Shown here: positions 27,142 through 35,026 of the stretch, in pieces
Layout of the letters: each line of letters begins with the position of its first letter
Position numbering within the stretch: position 1 is the stretch's first letter
NCBI GenBank assembly: GCA_039725955.1
Contig: CP091034.1
Span: forward strand, 186,001-250,000
Direction: 5' to 3'
Source: Sinorhizobium sp. B11
Lineage (GTDB): Bacteria > Pseudomonadota > Alphaproteobacteria > Rhizobiales > Rhizobiaceae
DNA length: 64,000 nucleotides
Notes under the pieces: model-generated
Database searches by the model: none
Seen by the model: only the letters and a program-made list of their open reading frames with translations
Told to the model about the DNA's origin: nothing
Program-made: the position numbers and the translations under genes

Positions 27142-28167
27142 GTGCGCGTCATCTATTCCGAAGACCACAAGCTGCGTGATGCGAAGACAGAACTGCATGA
27201 TGGCCAGCTTGTGACGCCCTTCGAGGCGCCGTTCCGGGCGGAATGGATTCTTGCCGCGGTGAAGGATGCAGGTTTCACGGATGTTGTTGCGCCTCAGGCG
27301 CATGGCCTGGAAACTGCGCGCAAGGTACACGATCCCGCCTATCTGGAGTTCCTGGCGACGGTGTGGGATCGCTGGGTGGCGGCTGGATATAAGGGCGAGG
27401 CGATCGCCAATTCCTTCCCAATCCGCCGCAGCAGCCAGCGCATACCGGAAAACATCGTCGGCGCGATCGGCCATTATGCCAATGCCGCCGATACGTCCAT
27501 CACCAAAGGATCCTACGAGGCAGCCGTTGCCTCGATGCGCTGTGCGATGACGGGCGCGGATTGGCTGAACGCCGGCAACCGCTTCGCCTTCGCGCTCTGC
27601 CGCCCGCCCGGCCACCATGCCGGCATCGATCTCTTCGGTGGCTATTGTTTCATAAACAATTCCGGTGTGGCGGCCCAGCGACTGCTGGATCATGGCGCGA
27701 AGAGGGTCGCCGTGCTCGACGTCGATTTCCATCATGGCAACGGCACGCAGGATCTCTTCTATCGCCGCGGCGATGTCTTCACCGCCTCGCTGCACGGCGA
27801 TCCAATCCACGCCTTTCCCTATTTTCTTGGCCATGCCGACGAGGACGGCGAAGGGCAGGGCGAAGGCGCCAATCGCAACTACCCGCTGGCTTATGGCACC
27901 ACATTCGATGTCTGGTCATCAGCTCTTGCCGATGCGCTCTCCCGCATCAAGGCTTTCGGTGCCGAAGCCGTCGTTGTCGCTCTTGGCGTCGATACGTTCG
28001 AGCGCGATCCGATCTCCTTCTTCAAGCTGAAGTCGGAGGACTTCATTCGCATGGGCGAGTTGATCTCCGCCGCCGGCTTGCCGGTCGTCGCCTGCATGGA
28101 GGGCGGCTACGGTGTGCCGGAGATCGGCCTCAATGTCGCCAATGTGCTCAAGGGTCTGGAAGCCTGA
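27142..28167 (+). CDS. aphA: Acetylpolyamine amidohydrolase (class II HDAC-like)
   Basis: A 341-residue zinc deacetylase that releases acetate from acetylated polyamines. The GTG at 27142 follows GGAGG by six bases. Length and numbering match the Mycoplana acetylpolyamine amidohydrolase: general base pair His158-His159 in RPPGHHAG, zinc ligands Asp195 and His197 in DVDFHHGNGTQ, Asp284 in LGVDTF, and transition-state Tyr323 in EGGYG. The agreement of five positions makes this specific subfamily more likely than AcuC-type enzymes. It ends ten bases before recX on the same strand, so they may share a transcript. Confidence 0.9.
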   Translation: MRVIYSEDHKLRDAKTELHDGQLVTPFEAPFRAEWILAAVKDAGFTDVVAPQAHGLETARKVHDPAYLEFLATVWDRWVAAGYKGEAIANSFPIRRSSQRIPENIVGAIGHYANAADTSITKGSYEAAVASMRCAMTGADWLNAGNRFAFALCRPPGHHAGIDLFGGYCFINNSGVAAQRLLDHGAKRVAVLDVDFHHGNGTQDLFYRRGDVFTASLHGDPIHAFPYFLGHADEDGEGQGEGANRNYPLAYGTTFDVWSSALADALSRIKAFGAEAVVVALGVDTFERDPISFFKLKSEDFIRMGELISAAGLPVVACMEGGYGVPEIGLNVANVLKGLEA

Positions 28168-28177
28168 TCTGCTGCCG

Positions 28178-28729
28178 ATGACTGACGAAAGCACTCCATC
28201 CGATATTCCGACGCCCCGCATGCTGAGCTGGGCGCGCAACTCGACCATCTATCGCCTCGAGCGGCGCATGATGACCGAAAAGCAGCTCTTTGACGCCATC
28301 ACCCGCAAGGCGAAAGAAAAGTTCGAGGACATCAGCGCAGCCCAACTCAAGGCCGTTGCTGATTTTGCCGTCAAATTCGCCTATGACAACAAGGCGATCG
28401 ACGATGGCGCCTATGCCGAGATTGCCACGCGATCGGCCGTGCGCAGCGGCAAGTCGAAGCGAGCGATCGCTCAGAAGCTTGCGGTCAAAGGCGTCTCCAC
28501 CGATAAGGTGGAGGTAGCGCTCGAGGAAACCGACGATCTCTACGCCGCAGCGATATTCGCCCGCAAACGCAACTTCGGCCCCTTTCGCCGTGTCGAACTG
28601 GACGAGAAACGCAAGGCGAAGGAGCTTTCCGCCTTCGCCCGCAACGGTTTCAGCTTCGAAATCGGCAGAAAGGTCTTCGAGATGACCTTCGAAGATGCTG
28701 AGGAGATCATCTTCGCTGGCCGCCTCTGA
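28178..28729 (+). CDS. recX: RecX family regulatory protein
   Basis: A 183-residue RecX homologue, a protein that binds RecA filaments and limits their activity. It consists of repeated three-helix units: LSWARNSTIYRLERRMMTEK, the middle DNGAYAE-like segment AIDDGAYAEIATRSAVRSGKS with RAIAQKLAVKGVS, and a C-terminal AAIFARKRNFGPF. The ATG at 28178 has only a weak ribosome binding site. The gene is not next to recA here, which is common in rhizobia. Confidence 0.78.
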   Translation: MTDESTPSDIPTPRMLSWARNSTIYRLERRMMTEKQLFDAITRKAKEKFEDISAAQLKAVADFAVKFAYDNKAIDDGAYAEIATRSAVRSGKSKRAIAQKLAVKGVSTDKVEVALEETDDLYAAAIFARKRNFGPFRRVELDEKRKAKELSAFARNGFSFEIGRKVFEMTFEDAEEIIFAGRL

Positions 28730-28820
28730 TGCCATCAAGGCTTTTGCTGGCACGATCAGAAGTTTGAATTTGTCGCCTGCGGATCGGCTTCGTATGAAGA
28801 GCGCACAATCGGAGGCATCT

Positions 28821-29714
28821 ATGGAAGACAGAACGAATGCAGGAGCGAATGCGCTGACTGCTGAAGCATCGACTGCATTCGGCGGCGTGGCTGCCGGCGG
28901 CCTGATGTGCCTCATGTCGATGTCTTCCATCCAGTTCGGTGCGGCATTGTCCTCCTCCGCCATCGCCACCTATGGGCCAGTCGGCGCCACATGGTTGCGC
29001 CTGGCTTTTGCCGCCATCATCCTGGCAATCGCCGTGCGCCCGCGCATTTTCAGCTACAGCCGCGCGCAATGGACAAGTGCCCTGGTTCTCGGCACGACGA
29101 CGGCGCTGATGACGATGAGTTTTTTCTCGTCGATCGAGCGCATTCCGCTCGGCCTCGCCGTCGCGATCGATTTTCTCGGACCACTTTCCGTCGCGACCAT
29201 CGGCTACGGATTGAGCCGGCGCCTCATCTGGCCGCTCATTGCCGCTTTCGGCGTTCTGGCCCTCGCCCATGACGGAGAAGGCTGGGTCGGAGATCCCCTC
29301 GGTGTTCTCTTTGCATTTGGCGCGGGAACCGGCTGGGCGATCTATATCGTGCTCACGAAGAAGATCGGTGCAAGCTTCAAGGGCCTTGAAGGACTTTCCA
29401 TGTCGCTCATGGTTGCCGCCGTGGTCGCAACGCCCTTCGGCTTTGCCGGCGCCGCGCCGAAGCTTGATGCCTACGGCCTGATTGAAATGGCGGGCCTCGC
29501 CATTCTGGTGCCGTTGCTGCCCTATACGCTGGAACTGATTGCGCTGCGCCGGATGCCGACGGCTTCCTTCGGTATTCTCATGAGCCTGGAGCCTGCCATT
29601 GCAGCACTCGCCGGCTTTGTCATTCTGGCGCAGCCCATGACCTTCCTGCAGATGGCAGGAACGGCCCTGGTCGTCGCCGCAAGCGCCGGCGCTACCTTTT
29701 CGGCGAGGCAGTAA
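28821..29714 (+). CDS. EamA (RhtA-like) drug/metabolite transporter
   Basis: A 297-residue inner-membrane exporter with ten hydrophobic helices and two EamA repeats. The ATG at 28821 is preferred because GGAGG ends five bases earlier; an upstream ATG at 28794 lacks one. The first repeat holds YGPVGATWLRLAFAAIILAI and FFSSIERIPLGLAVAIDF; the second PYTLELIALRRMPTASFGIL and MSLEPAIAALAGFVIL. The pattern matches RhtA-type threonine/homoserine exporters. Its stop lies five bases from that of the convergent haemoglobin gene. Confidence 0.82.
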   Translation: MEDRTNAGANALTAEASTAFGGVAAGGLMCLMSMSSIQFGAALSSSAIATYGPVGATWLRLAFAAIILAIAVRPRIFSYSRAQWTSALVLGTTTALMTMSFFSSIERIPLGLAVAIDFLGPLSVATIGYGLSRRLIWPLIAAFGVLALAHDGEGWVGDPLGVLFAFGAGTGWAIYIVLTKKIGASFKGLEGLSMSLMVAAVVATPFGFAGAAPKLDAYGLIEMAGLAILVPLLPYTLELIALRRMPTASFGILMSLEPAIAALAGFVILAQPMTFLQMAGTALVVAASAGATFSARQ

Positions 29715-29718
29715 CGCG

Positions 29719-30186
29719 TCAGACCGTCTTCTTCGTGGGATCGTCGAGTGCCGGATTGTAGAAGAGAGACAGCGTCAGGCTCTTTGCGATCCGTTCCGCT
29801 GTGGCCATGAACCACGCCTTGGCTTCCGGCGTCGGCGCCACATCGTCAAGCGTTTGCGAAAACAGAGAAAGCCATTTCGGGAAGAGCTCCGGCGTCATGT
29901 TCGCAACGCCGAGATGCGCCTGAACCGGCTTGCCTCCATAGGCGCCGCTGCGGAAGGCGACGGATGACCAGAAGCTTTTCATTTTGGCGATATGTTCCGG
30001 CCAGCGGCCGGAAAGCCTGGCGTCGAAGACCGGGCCGAGCTCGGCATGCTGCAGCACTCGCCCATAGAAGGTTTCCACAAGCCTCGAAATGAAGGCGTCA
30101 TCGATGCCGATCGCTGCCATTTCGGCCTCGGCCTTTTCGCGGATCGCGGCAATATGCGCAGCCCGCCCTTGTATCTCGTTATCCAT
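29719..30186 (-). CDS. Group III truncated haemoglobin
   Basis: A 155-residue haem protein of the 2/2 globin class. The sequence IDDAFISRLVETFYGRVLQH is the B-helix region. LGPVFDARLSGRWPEHIAKM leads to the E helix, and FWSSVAFRSGAYGGKPVQAH to the proximal His region (HLGV). The glycine motifs of group I and II proteins are missing, as expected for group III. It probably binds O2 or NO in the cytoplasm. It is divergent from mbfA with a 173-base spacer that contains a perfect Irr-type palindrome, so iron may influence both genes. Confidence 0.83.
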   Translation of the reverse strand: MDNEIQGRAAHIAAIREKAEAEMAAIGIDDAFISRLVETFYGRVLQHAELGPVFDARLSGRWPEHIAKMKSFWSSVAFRSGAYGGKPVQAHLGVANMTPELFPKWLSLFSQTLDDVAPTPEAKAWFMATAERIAKSLTLSLFYNPALDDPTKKTV

Positions 30187-30324
30187 CTCAAACCCCGGCG
30201 CTACTTCCAGCTGGCAGCTCTCATATAGGTTCGCGCACGTTCTCGCAAAACTGCGGTGAGGGGACCGTGGCAATCTGTCAATCTGGCGGGGTTTCGATCT
30301 TGACCCATGCCACACGCCTCTTTA

Positions 30325-30345
30325 AATTTAGAATAATTCTAAATT
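30325..30345. promoter_or_regulatory. Iron control element (Irr-type palindrome)
   Basis: A perfect 21-base palindrome around a central A at 30335: AATTTAGAAT on the left, ATTCTAAATT on the right. It matches the TTTAGAA-N-TTCTAAA form of the iron control element recognised by Irr in rhizobia. It lies 15 bases before the mbfA start codon, a position expected to block transcription or initiation. It is also 139 bases upstream of the divergent haemoglobin start. Confidence 0.85.
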
Positions 30346-30359
30346 ATTGGAGAATACAC

Positions 30360-31343
30360 ATGCTGGCGCGTTTTTTCAGATCACCGAAACGTTCCTTCCG
30401 ATCCCTTTCCGAGCAGGAAATTCTGGCGCTTGCCATCGCCTCGGAAGAAGATGATGCGCGGATCTATCTCGCCTATGCTGAGCACCTGCGAAAGGAGTTT
30501 CCGGCATCCGCCAAGGTGTTCGAGGATATGGCCGAGGTCGAGGACACGCATCGCCGGTCCCTGATCGAAATGCACCGCCAGCGCTTTGGCGAGCGTATTC
30601 CCCTCATCCGCCGCGAGCATGTCGAAGGCTTCTACGAGCGCAAGCCCGACTGGCTGCGCGCCAATCTTTCCCTCGATGCGATCAGGCAGGAAGCCGAAGC
30701 GATGGAGGAGCAGGCCTATCGCTTCTACGTCGAGGCGATCAAGCAGACCTCTGACGCCTCCACTCGCCAGCTTCTCGGTGATCTCGCACTTGCCGAGCAA
30801 GGCCACGAGGATATTGCCCGCATGCTCGGCGACAAGCACACGCCCGAGGATGTGAAGAAGGAAGAGGACGAGACGGCACGCCGACAGTTCGTACTGACCT
30901 ATGTGCAGCCGGGCCTCGCCGGTCTGATGGACGGCTCGGTTTCCACGCTGGCGCCGATCTTCGCCGCCGCTTTTGCCACGCAGGATACCTGGCAGACCTT
31001 CCTCGTCGGTCTCTCGGCCTCGGTCGGCGCCGGCATTTCGATGGGCTTCACAGAGGCCGCTCACGACGACGGCAAGATCTCCGGCCGCGGCTCGCCGATC
31101 AAGCGTGGCCTTGCCTGCGGCATCATGACGGCGCTTGGCGGCCTCGGCCACGCGCTGCCCTATCTTATCCCGCAATTCTGGACCGCGACGATCACCGCCG
31201 CCGTCATCGTCTTCTTCGAACTCTGGGCGATTGCCTTCATCCAGAACAAATACATGGAGACGCCGTTCCTGCGCGCGGCCTTCCAGGTCGTCGTCGGCGG
31301 CAGCCTCGTCCTCGCAGCCGGTATTCTGATTGGGAATGGGTGA
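30360..31343 (+). CDS. mbfA: Membrane-bound ferritin MbfA (rubrerythrin-VIT1 fusion)
   Basis: A 327-residue iron exporter. The N-terminal ferritin-like di-iron domain (about 15-160) shows ASEEDDARIYLAYAEHL, EVEDTH (ExxH at 61-64), EAEAMEEQAYRFYVEA and AEQGH (ExxH at 146-149). The C-terminal VIT1-like membrane domain (about 172-327) begins PGLAGLMDGSVSTLAPIF and has about four to five helices. In Bradyrhizobium and Agrobacterium this protein exports iron and protects against peroxide, and it is repressed by Irr. The ATG at 30360 has GGAGA seven bases upstream and an Irr-type palindrome just before it. A strong hairpin terminator lies downstream. Confidence 0.93.
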   Translation: MLARFFRSPKRSFRSLSEQEILALAIASEEDDARIYLAYAEHLRKEFPASAKVFEDMAEVEDTHRRSLIEMHRQRFGERIPLIRREHVEGFYERKPDWLRANLSLDAIRQEAEAMEEQAYRFYVEAIKQTSDASTRQLLGDLALAEQGHEDIARMLGDKHTPEDVKKEEDETARRQFVLTYVQPGLAGLMDGSVSTLAPIFAAAFATQDTWQTFLVGLSASVGAGISMGFTEAAHDDGKISGRGSPIKRGLACGIMTALGGLGHALPYLIPQFWTATITAAVIVFFELWAIAFIQNKYMETPFLRAAFQVVVGGSLVLAAGILIGNG

Positions 31344-31345
31344 GG

Positions 31346-31500
31346 AGCGGTCGGCACAGCCGAGCAATCGATCCAGTGAATCGATTGCAGCGACGAACGC
31401 CCTGAGCCAAAGCGAAGGGCCGGGCGCCGGTAGCGTCACACCCGGCGTAATTGATCGGTCGGGGAAAGCCCGAGCAACCGGCCCAATCAATCGATTGCGG
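31346..31500. repeat. Duplicated palindromic intergenic repeat
   Basis: Two 30-base copies at 31361-31390 and 31471-31500 agree at 24 of 30 positions and lie exactly 110 bases apart. The similarity extends upstream through a shared CGGTCGG block. The first copy contains a perfect nine-base inverted repeat (GCAATCGAT at 31364-31372, ATCGATTGC at 31380-31388). Both lie between mbfA and its terminator. They look like an extragenic palindromic element; the family is not recognised. Confidence 0.6.
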
Positions 31501-31566
31501 CACCGACGCCTCACTCCGAAGCGAAAGTCCCGGTCGTCGCTGCGGCGAGCTCCCAGTACCGAAAAA

Positions 31567-31596
31567 TGAAAAAGCCGGCTGTCGCCGGCTTTTTCA
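31567..31596. terminator. Bidirectional intrinsic terminator
   Basis: A perfect 13-base stem, TGAAAAAGCCGGC (31567-31579) against GCCGGCTTTTTCA (31584-31596), with a four-base loop TGTC. It has T-runs on both strands. It lies between convergent mbfA and the BTLCP peptidase gene and should serve both. Confidence 0.92.
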
Positions 31597-31616
31597 CAGT
31601 CCCCCCACGAAACCTT

Positions 31617-32216
31617 TTACTTGAGAGCGCCAACCAGAACGTCGCGGCCGTTCTCGATGGTAACCCAGCGGCCGGCGTTGAAGCTCGACTGGCGCTTGAT
31701 GAAGCTATAGGGCGTCGCAAACCAGGGCTTGACGTCGAAAGCCAGGTTGTCGAGCACGAAATCGCCTTCGGCAGTGCGCAGCGTCAGCACGGCGTGGCCT
31801 TCACCATCAGGCTTGCGAACGACTGTCATCAGCAGGTCCGCGGGCGAGAAGCCGCGCTGGATGAGAATACGGCGCTTCAGAAGCGCGAAATCCTCGCAGT
31901 CGCCAGCCGTGGTCGGATAGGCCCAAACCTCGTCCTTGCCGTAGATTTCCTTGTCCGTCATCGGCGTGATCGTGCGGTTGACGGTCGCGTTGACCGAACG
32001 GACCGTGGCCCACTTGGCGCCGGTCATGGCAACCGGACCGCTATTGCGGTTGGCACCGCATTCGCTGCGGTGCGTCTGACAGAAATCGTAATGACCAACC
32101 GGCTGCGATGTCGCATTGCCGGTCACCATCGAGGCATTTTTGCTCGGAGCCGGAATAGCGGCCGGCGCCATTGCAAACACGGCCATCATGGCCACGAGGA
32201 AACCCTTGATCCGCAC
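31617..32216 (-). CDS. Transglutaminase-like cysteine peptidase (BTLCP)
   Basis: A 199-residue exported protein started by GTG after an AGGGAAGTAGGG leader. A signal peptide (about 1-23, ending AIPA) precedes a papain/transglutaminase-fold domain. The catalytic triad is Cys107 (AGDCEDFALLKRR), His141 (EGHAVL) and Asp156 (FVLDNLAF). The family, often next to LapD/LapG or TolC systems elsewhere, acts on periplasmic proteins. Neither partner is found here, so the target is unknown. It is convergent with mbfA and shares the hairpin terminator. Confidence 0.85.
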   Translation of the reverse strand: MRIKGFLVAMMAVFAMAPAAIPAPSKNASMVTGNATSQPVGHYDFCQTHRSECGANRNSGPVAMTGAKWATVRSVNATVNRTITPMTDKEIYGKDEVWAYPTTAGDCEDFALLKRRILIQRGFSPADLLMTVVRKPDGEGHAVLTLRTAEGDFVLDNLAFDVKPWFATPYSFIKRQSSFNAGRWVTIENGRDVLVGALK

Positions 32217-32426
32217 GCCCTACTTCCCTGCATCGCCCTTCATTTATTAACAAACAGTTAACGGAGAGGGCCGAAAGGAGTCAATCGTTACTTCTTGGGA
32301 GGGCGTTGCAACTCGTAGACATGGTTAAAATGCGACATAACCTTAGGGATAGTCGGGCGTGAGTTACTCAACCAAGGCCCTCTATTAGGGTGGTTGCATA
32401 TTCTTTGGCGAACAACTGGTCTCAGT

Positions 32427-33212
32427 CTATTGGATGAGGCCTTTGATTGCGCCGCGCAGCCGCTCGATATCCTGTGGGCGCGACAGCCGATGGTCGCCAT
32501 CGCGAATGAACGTCAGTACCACGTCGTCGGCAGGAAGATGTTCCACGAGCTTCATCGCATGCAGATAGGGCACGTCGGCATCTTTCATGCCCTGCAGGAT
32601 ATGGATCGGGCAGCCCGTTTCGATAATACCGGTCAGCACCCGGTTCTGGCGGCCATCTTCGATCAGCGCGCGGGTATAGATGTCGGGCTCGGGGCTATAT
32701 TGCGAGCGTTCCTCGAAATAGCCGCGCTCTTCCAGCGAGGCGCGCTCCTTCTTCTTGAGGTTTGGTTCGATGAGATCGGAGGTGAAGTCCGGTGCCGGCG
32801 CAATCAGCGCCATGCCTTCAAGCTTGGGTCCACCAGCCTTTGCAAGCTCCTGCGCCACCCTGAGCGCGATCCAGCCGCCCATCGAAGAACCGATGAGGAT
32901 CATCCGTTTGGGGGCGGCGTCGCGGATCACCGCGAGCGCCTCCTCCAGCCAGCGCGAAATCGTGCCGTCGGTGAAGGCGCCGCTGGAAAGTCCGTGGCCG
33001 GAATAGTCGAGACGGATACAGGCGGTCCCCAGTTCTTCCGCCAGCCTGTCGATTTCGACGGCCTTGCTGCCGCTCATGTCAGATCGGTAGCCGGATAGCC
33101 AAACGAGAGCTGGAAGATCGCGGTCCGCTCGTGCCGGTCGCACCAGCATGGCGATCTGCCGCGCGGCCTCGCCTGCGCCAACGGTGAGGAACTGAGGCTG
33201 AAGAACGGACAT
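32427..33212 (-). CDS. Alpha/beta hydrolase (serine esterase-like)
   Basis: A 261-residue cytoplasmic hydrolase. The ATG at 33212 follows AGGAG by about ten bases; a longer open frame to 33461 would run into the divergent infC. The nucleophile elbow is ILIGSSMGGWIAL (Ser110), an oxyanion loop lies in LVWLSGYRSDMSG, and the acid and base are probably in MKDADVPY and IRDGDHRLSRP (His near 243). RLDYSGHGLSSG is typical of this family. The substrate is unknown. The 181-base gap to infC holds promoters for both directions, but I could not place good boxes. Confidence 0.82.
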   Translation of the reverse strand: MSVLQPQFLTVGAGEAARQIAMLVRPARADRDLPALVWLSGYRSDMSGSKAVEIDRLAEELGTACIRLDYSGHGLSSGAFTDGTISRWLEEALAVIRDAAPKRMILIGSSMGGWIALRVAQELAKAGGPKLEGMALIAPAPDFTSDLIEPNLKKKERASLEERGYFEERSQYSPEPDIYTRALIEDGRQNRVLTGIIETGCPIHILQGMKDADVPYLHAMKLVEHLPADDVVLTFIRDGDHRLSRPQDIERLRGAIKGLIQ

Positions 33213-33393
33213 CGGGCGGAACTCCTGTTGTTTCGGTCTATAAAACAGATTCTTGACAGGCTGACAGCAGGTGATTTTTCCGCTATAGGGTGTTATTGAA
33301 TCCGTTGCAGTGATGGCGTGACCCGTTTGTGCCCCCTTTTCGAACTGGGACACGAAGCTGCAACGTTCCGAACAACGCGAGGAGAATACGACC

Positions 33394-33930
33394 ATTCGCA
33401 GACCCTTTAAAACCGACGCGCCCGTAAAGGATGGACCGCGCTCGAACCGGGAGATCCGCATTCCGAAAGTTCAGCTGATTGCTGCTGACGGACAGAATAT
33501 GGGCATCGTGCCCACAGACCAGGCCTTGAAAATGGCGGAAGAAGCCGGCCTCGACCTCGTCGAAATTTCACCCAATGCCGAACCGCCTGTGTGCAAGATC
33601 CTCGATCTGGGCAAGCTGAAATATGCCAACCAGAAGAAGGCCGCCGAGGCGCGCAAGAAGCAGAAGATTGTCGAAGTCAAAGAAATCAAGATGCGTCCGA
33701 ACATCGACACCCATGATTATGAGGTGAAGATGAAGGCAATGGGTCGCTTCTTCGACGAAGGCGACAAGGTAAAGGTGACGCTGAAGTTCCGTGGCCGTGA
33801 AATGGCCCACCAGGAACTCGGCATGAAGCTTCTTCAACAGGTCAAGGCCGACACGCTCGAGATTGCCAAGGTTGAAGCCGAGCCTAAGCTCGAAGGCCGC
33901 CAGATGATGATGGTGCTGGCGCCGAAGTGA
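33394..33930 (+). CDS. infC: Translation initiation factor IF-3 (ATT start)
   Basis: A 178-residue initiation factor that binds the 30S subunit and checks start codons. The first ATG in frame (33499) would remove the conserved N-terminus, while ATT at 33394 with AGGAG nine bases upstream yields [20 protein letters not shown]. The N-domain ([19 protein letters not shown]), lysine-rich linker helix ([19 protein letters not shown]) and C-domain ([17 protein letters not shown]) are all present. A non-AUG start is the known basis of infC autoregulation in enterics, because IF-3 itself discriminates against it. A terminator follows at 33952. Confidence 0.95.
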   Translation: MRRPFKTDAPVKDGPRSNREIRIPKVQLIAADGQNMGIVPTDQALKMAEEAGLDLVEISPNAEPPVCKILDLGKLKYANQKKAAEARKKQKIVEVKEIKMRPNIDTHDYEVKMKAMGRFFDEGDKVKVTLKFRGREMAHQELGMKLLQQVKADTLEIAKVEAEPKLEGRQMMMVLAPK

Positions 33931-34229
33931 CGGTGCCGCACTCTTTCGCTCAAAGCCGTCCGACAGGGCGGCTTTTGTGTTTTCCGGGGGCGGAAGATTC
34001 GTCATCCGCCCCGTTGCACTTTCATGACGCTGCGGTTATAAGCGCGCGTCCGAACTGACCGGCAGGGCATGCCGTGGCAGTTTCGAATGCTTGCGGGCAG
34101 GTTTCGTCACTGGACCCGCAGATCAACAACAAACGCTCCCGCGCCTTTGGCGAAGACCGGTAAACCGGGCTTTCGCAGAAGGGCTTCTTTAACGAAGCGG
34201 GTGAGGAGCTATCAGAACGGAGTAGCAAA
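33931..34229 (+). promoter_or_regulatory. infC-rpmI spacer with terminator and structured leader
   Basis: After the infC terminator about 245 bases precede rpmI. They contain several small inverted repeats, including GCTTC-TTTAAC-GAAGC near 34174-34189 and ACCGG-TAAA-CCGG near 34157-34169. No ORF of note is present. The position fits the untranslated leader of a ribosomal protein operon, which in other bacteria binds L20 for autogenous control. Binding here is inference. Confidence 0.45.
33952..33983 (+). terminator. Intrinsic terminator after infC
   Basis: AAAGCCGTC (33952-33960) pairs with GGCGGCTTT (33967-33975) with one G-T pair, loop CGACAG, followed by TGTGTTTT. It separates infC from the rpmI-rplT transcript or attenuates read-through into it. 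Confidence 0.8.
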
Positions 34230-34433
34230 ATGCCCAAGATGAAGACGAAGTCCTCTGCCAAGAAGCGGTTCAAGATCACCGCTACCGGCAAGGTCAAGGC
34301 GGCTGCCGCTGGCAAGCGCCATGGCATGATCAAGCGCACGAACAAGTTCATTCGCGATGCACGTGGCACGATGGTTCTGGCAGAACCGGATGGCCGCAAG
34401 GTCATCAAGAACTATCTGCCGAACGGTCTCTGA
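34230..34433 (+). CDS. rpmI: 50S ribosomal protein L35
   Basis: A 67-residue basic protein of the large ribosomal subunit. The sequence [20 protein letters not shown] and [17 protein letters not shown] are diagnostic of L35. GGAG lies about eleven bases upstream. It is followed 40 bases later by rplT in the standard rpmI-rplT pair. Confidence 0.98.
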   Translation: MPKMKTKSSAKKRFKITATGKVKAAAAGKRHGMIKRTNKFIRDARGTMVLAEPDGRKVIKNYLPNGL

Positions 34434-34473
34434 GACTATTCCGGTAACGCGTTAGATTTAAGGAGATCATGAA

Positions 34474-34878
34474 ATGGCACGTGTAAAAAGAGGCGTCACC
34501 GCCCACGCCAAGCACAAGAAGGTTCTGAAGCAGGCCAAGGGTTTCTACGGCCGCCGCAAGAACACCATCCGTACCGCCAAGGCTGCCGTTGACCGCGCCA
34601 AGCAGTACGCATACCGCGACCGCAAGGTTAACAAGCGCAACTTCCGCGCCCTCTGGATTCAGCGTATCAACGCTGCCGTCCGCGAATTCGGTCTGACCTA
34701 TGGCCGCTTCATCGACGGTCTGAACAAGGCTGGCATCGAAGTTGACCGCAAGGTTCTCTCCGACATGGCAATCCACGAGCCGGAAGCATTCGGCGCCCTG
34801 GTTGCTGCCGCCAAGAAGGCCCTTGAGTACCTCAAGGACACCGGCACGGCTAACGAGTTTGAAGGCGCGGTTCGTTAA
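34474..34878 (+). CDS. rplT: 50S ribosomal protein L20
   Basis: A 134-residue rRNA-binding assembly protein of the large subunit. [20 protein letters not shown] and [19 protein letters not shown] form the basic N-terminal extension. The globular C-domain begins [26 protein letters not shown] precedes the ATG. L20 controls its own operon in several bacteria by binding the leader mRNA. A strong terminator follows at 34918. Confidence 0.98.
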   Translation: MARVKRGVTAHAKHKKVLKQAKGFYGRRKNTIRTAKAAVDRAKQYAYRDRKVNKRNFRALWIQRINAAVREFGLTYGRFIDGLNKAGIEVDRKVLSDMAIHEPEAFGALVAAAKKALEYLKDTGTANEFEGAVR

Positions 34879-34917
34879 CCAGCGCTTCCCAAGCTTGACG
34901 CTTTTTTGAATTTTGGG

Positions 34918-34954
34918 AAACCCGCGCTGGTTTGGGCTAGCGCGGGTTTTTCTT
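34918..34954 (+). terminator. Intrinsic terminator after rplT
   Basis: A perfect 11-base stem: AAACCCGCGCT (34918-34928) pairs with AGCGCGGGTTT (34939-34949). A ten-base loop separates them and TTTCTTTC follows. It ends the rpmI-rplT transcript 73 bases before pheS. Confidence 0.92.
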
Positions 34955-35026
34955 TCTCTATACTGCTGGCGCGGCCTTGCCGAGCCCGCCTTTCGAACGC
35001 CGCCTGATCCGGACGGAAAGAAGACA

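Noticed and set aside
33213..33393. Promoter with TTGACA at 33253 for infC
   Set aside because: The only -10-like box (CTATAG at 33283) is about 24 bases away, too far for a standard sigma-70 promoter, so no promoter is called.
34022..34408. 128-codon minus-strand frame over the rpmI leader
   Set aside because: It overlaps rpmI entirely at one end and the structured leader at the other; no coding features.
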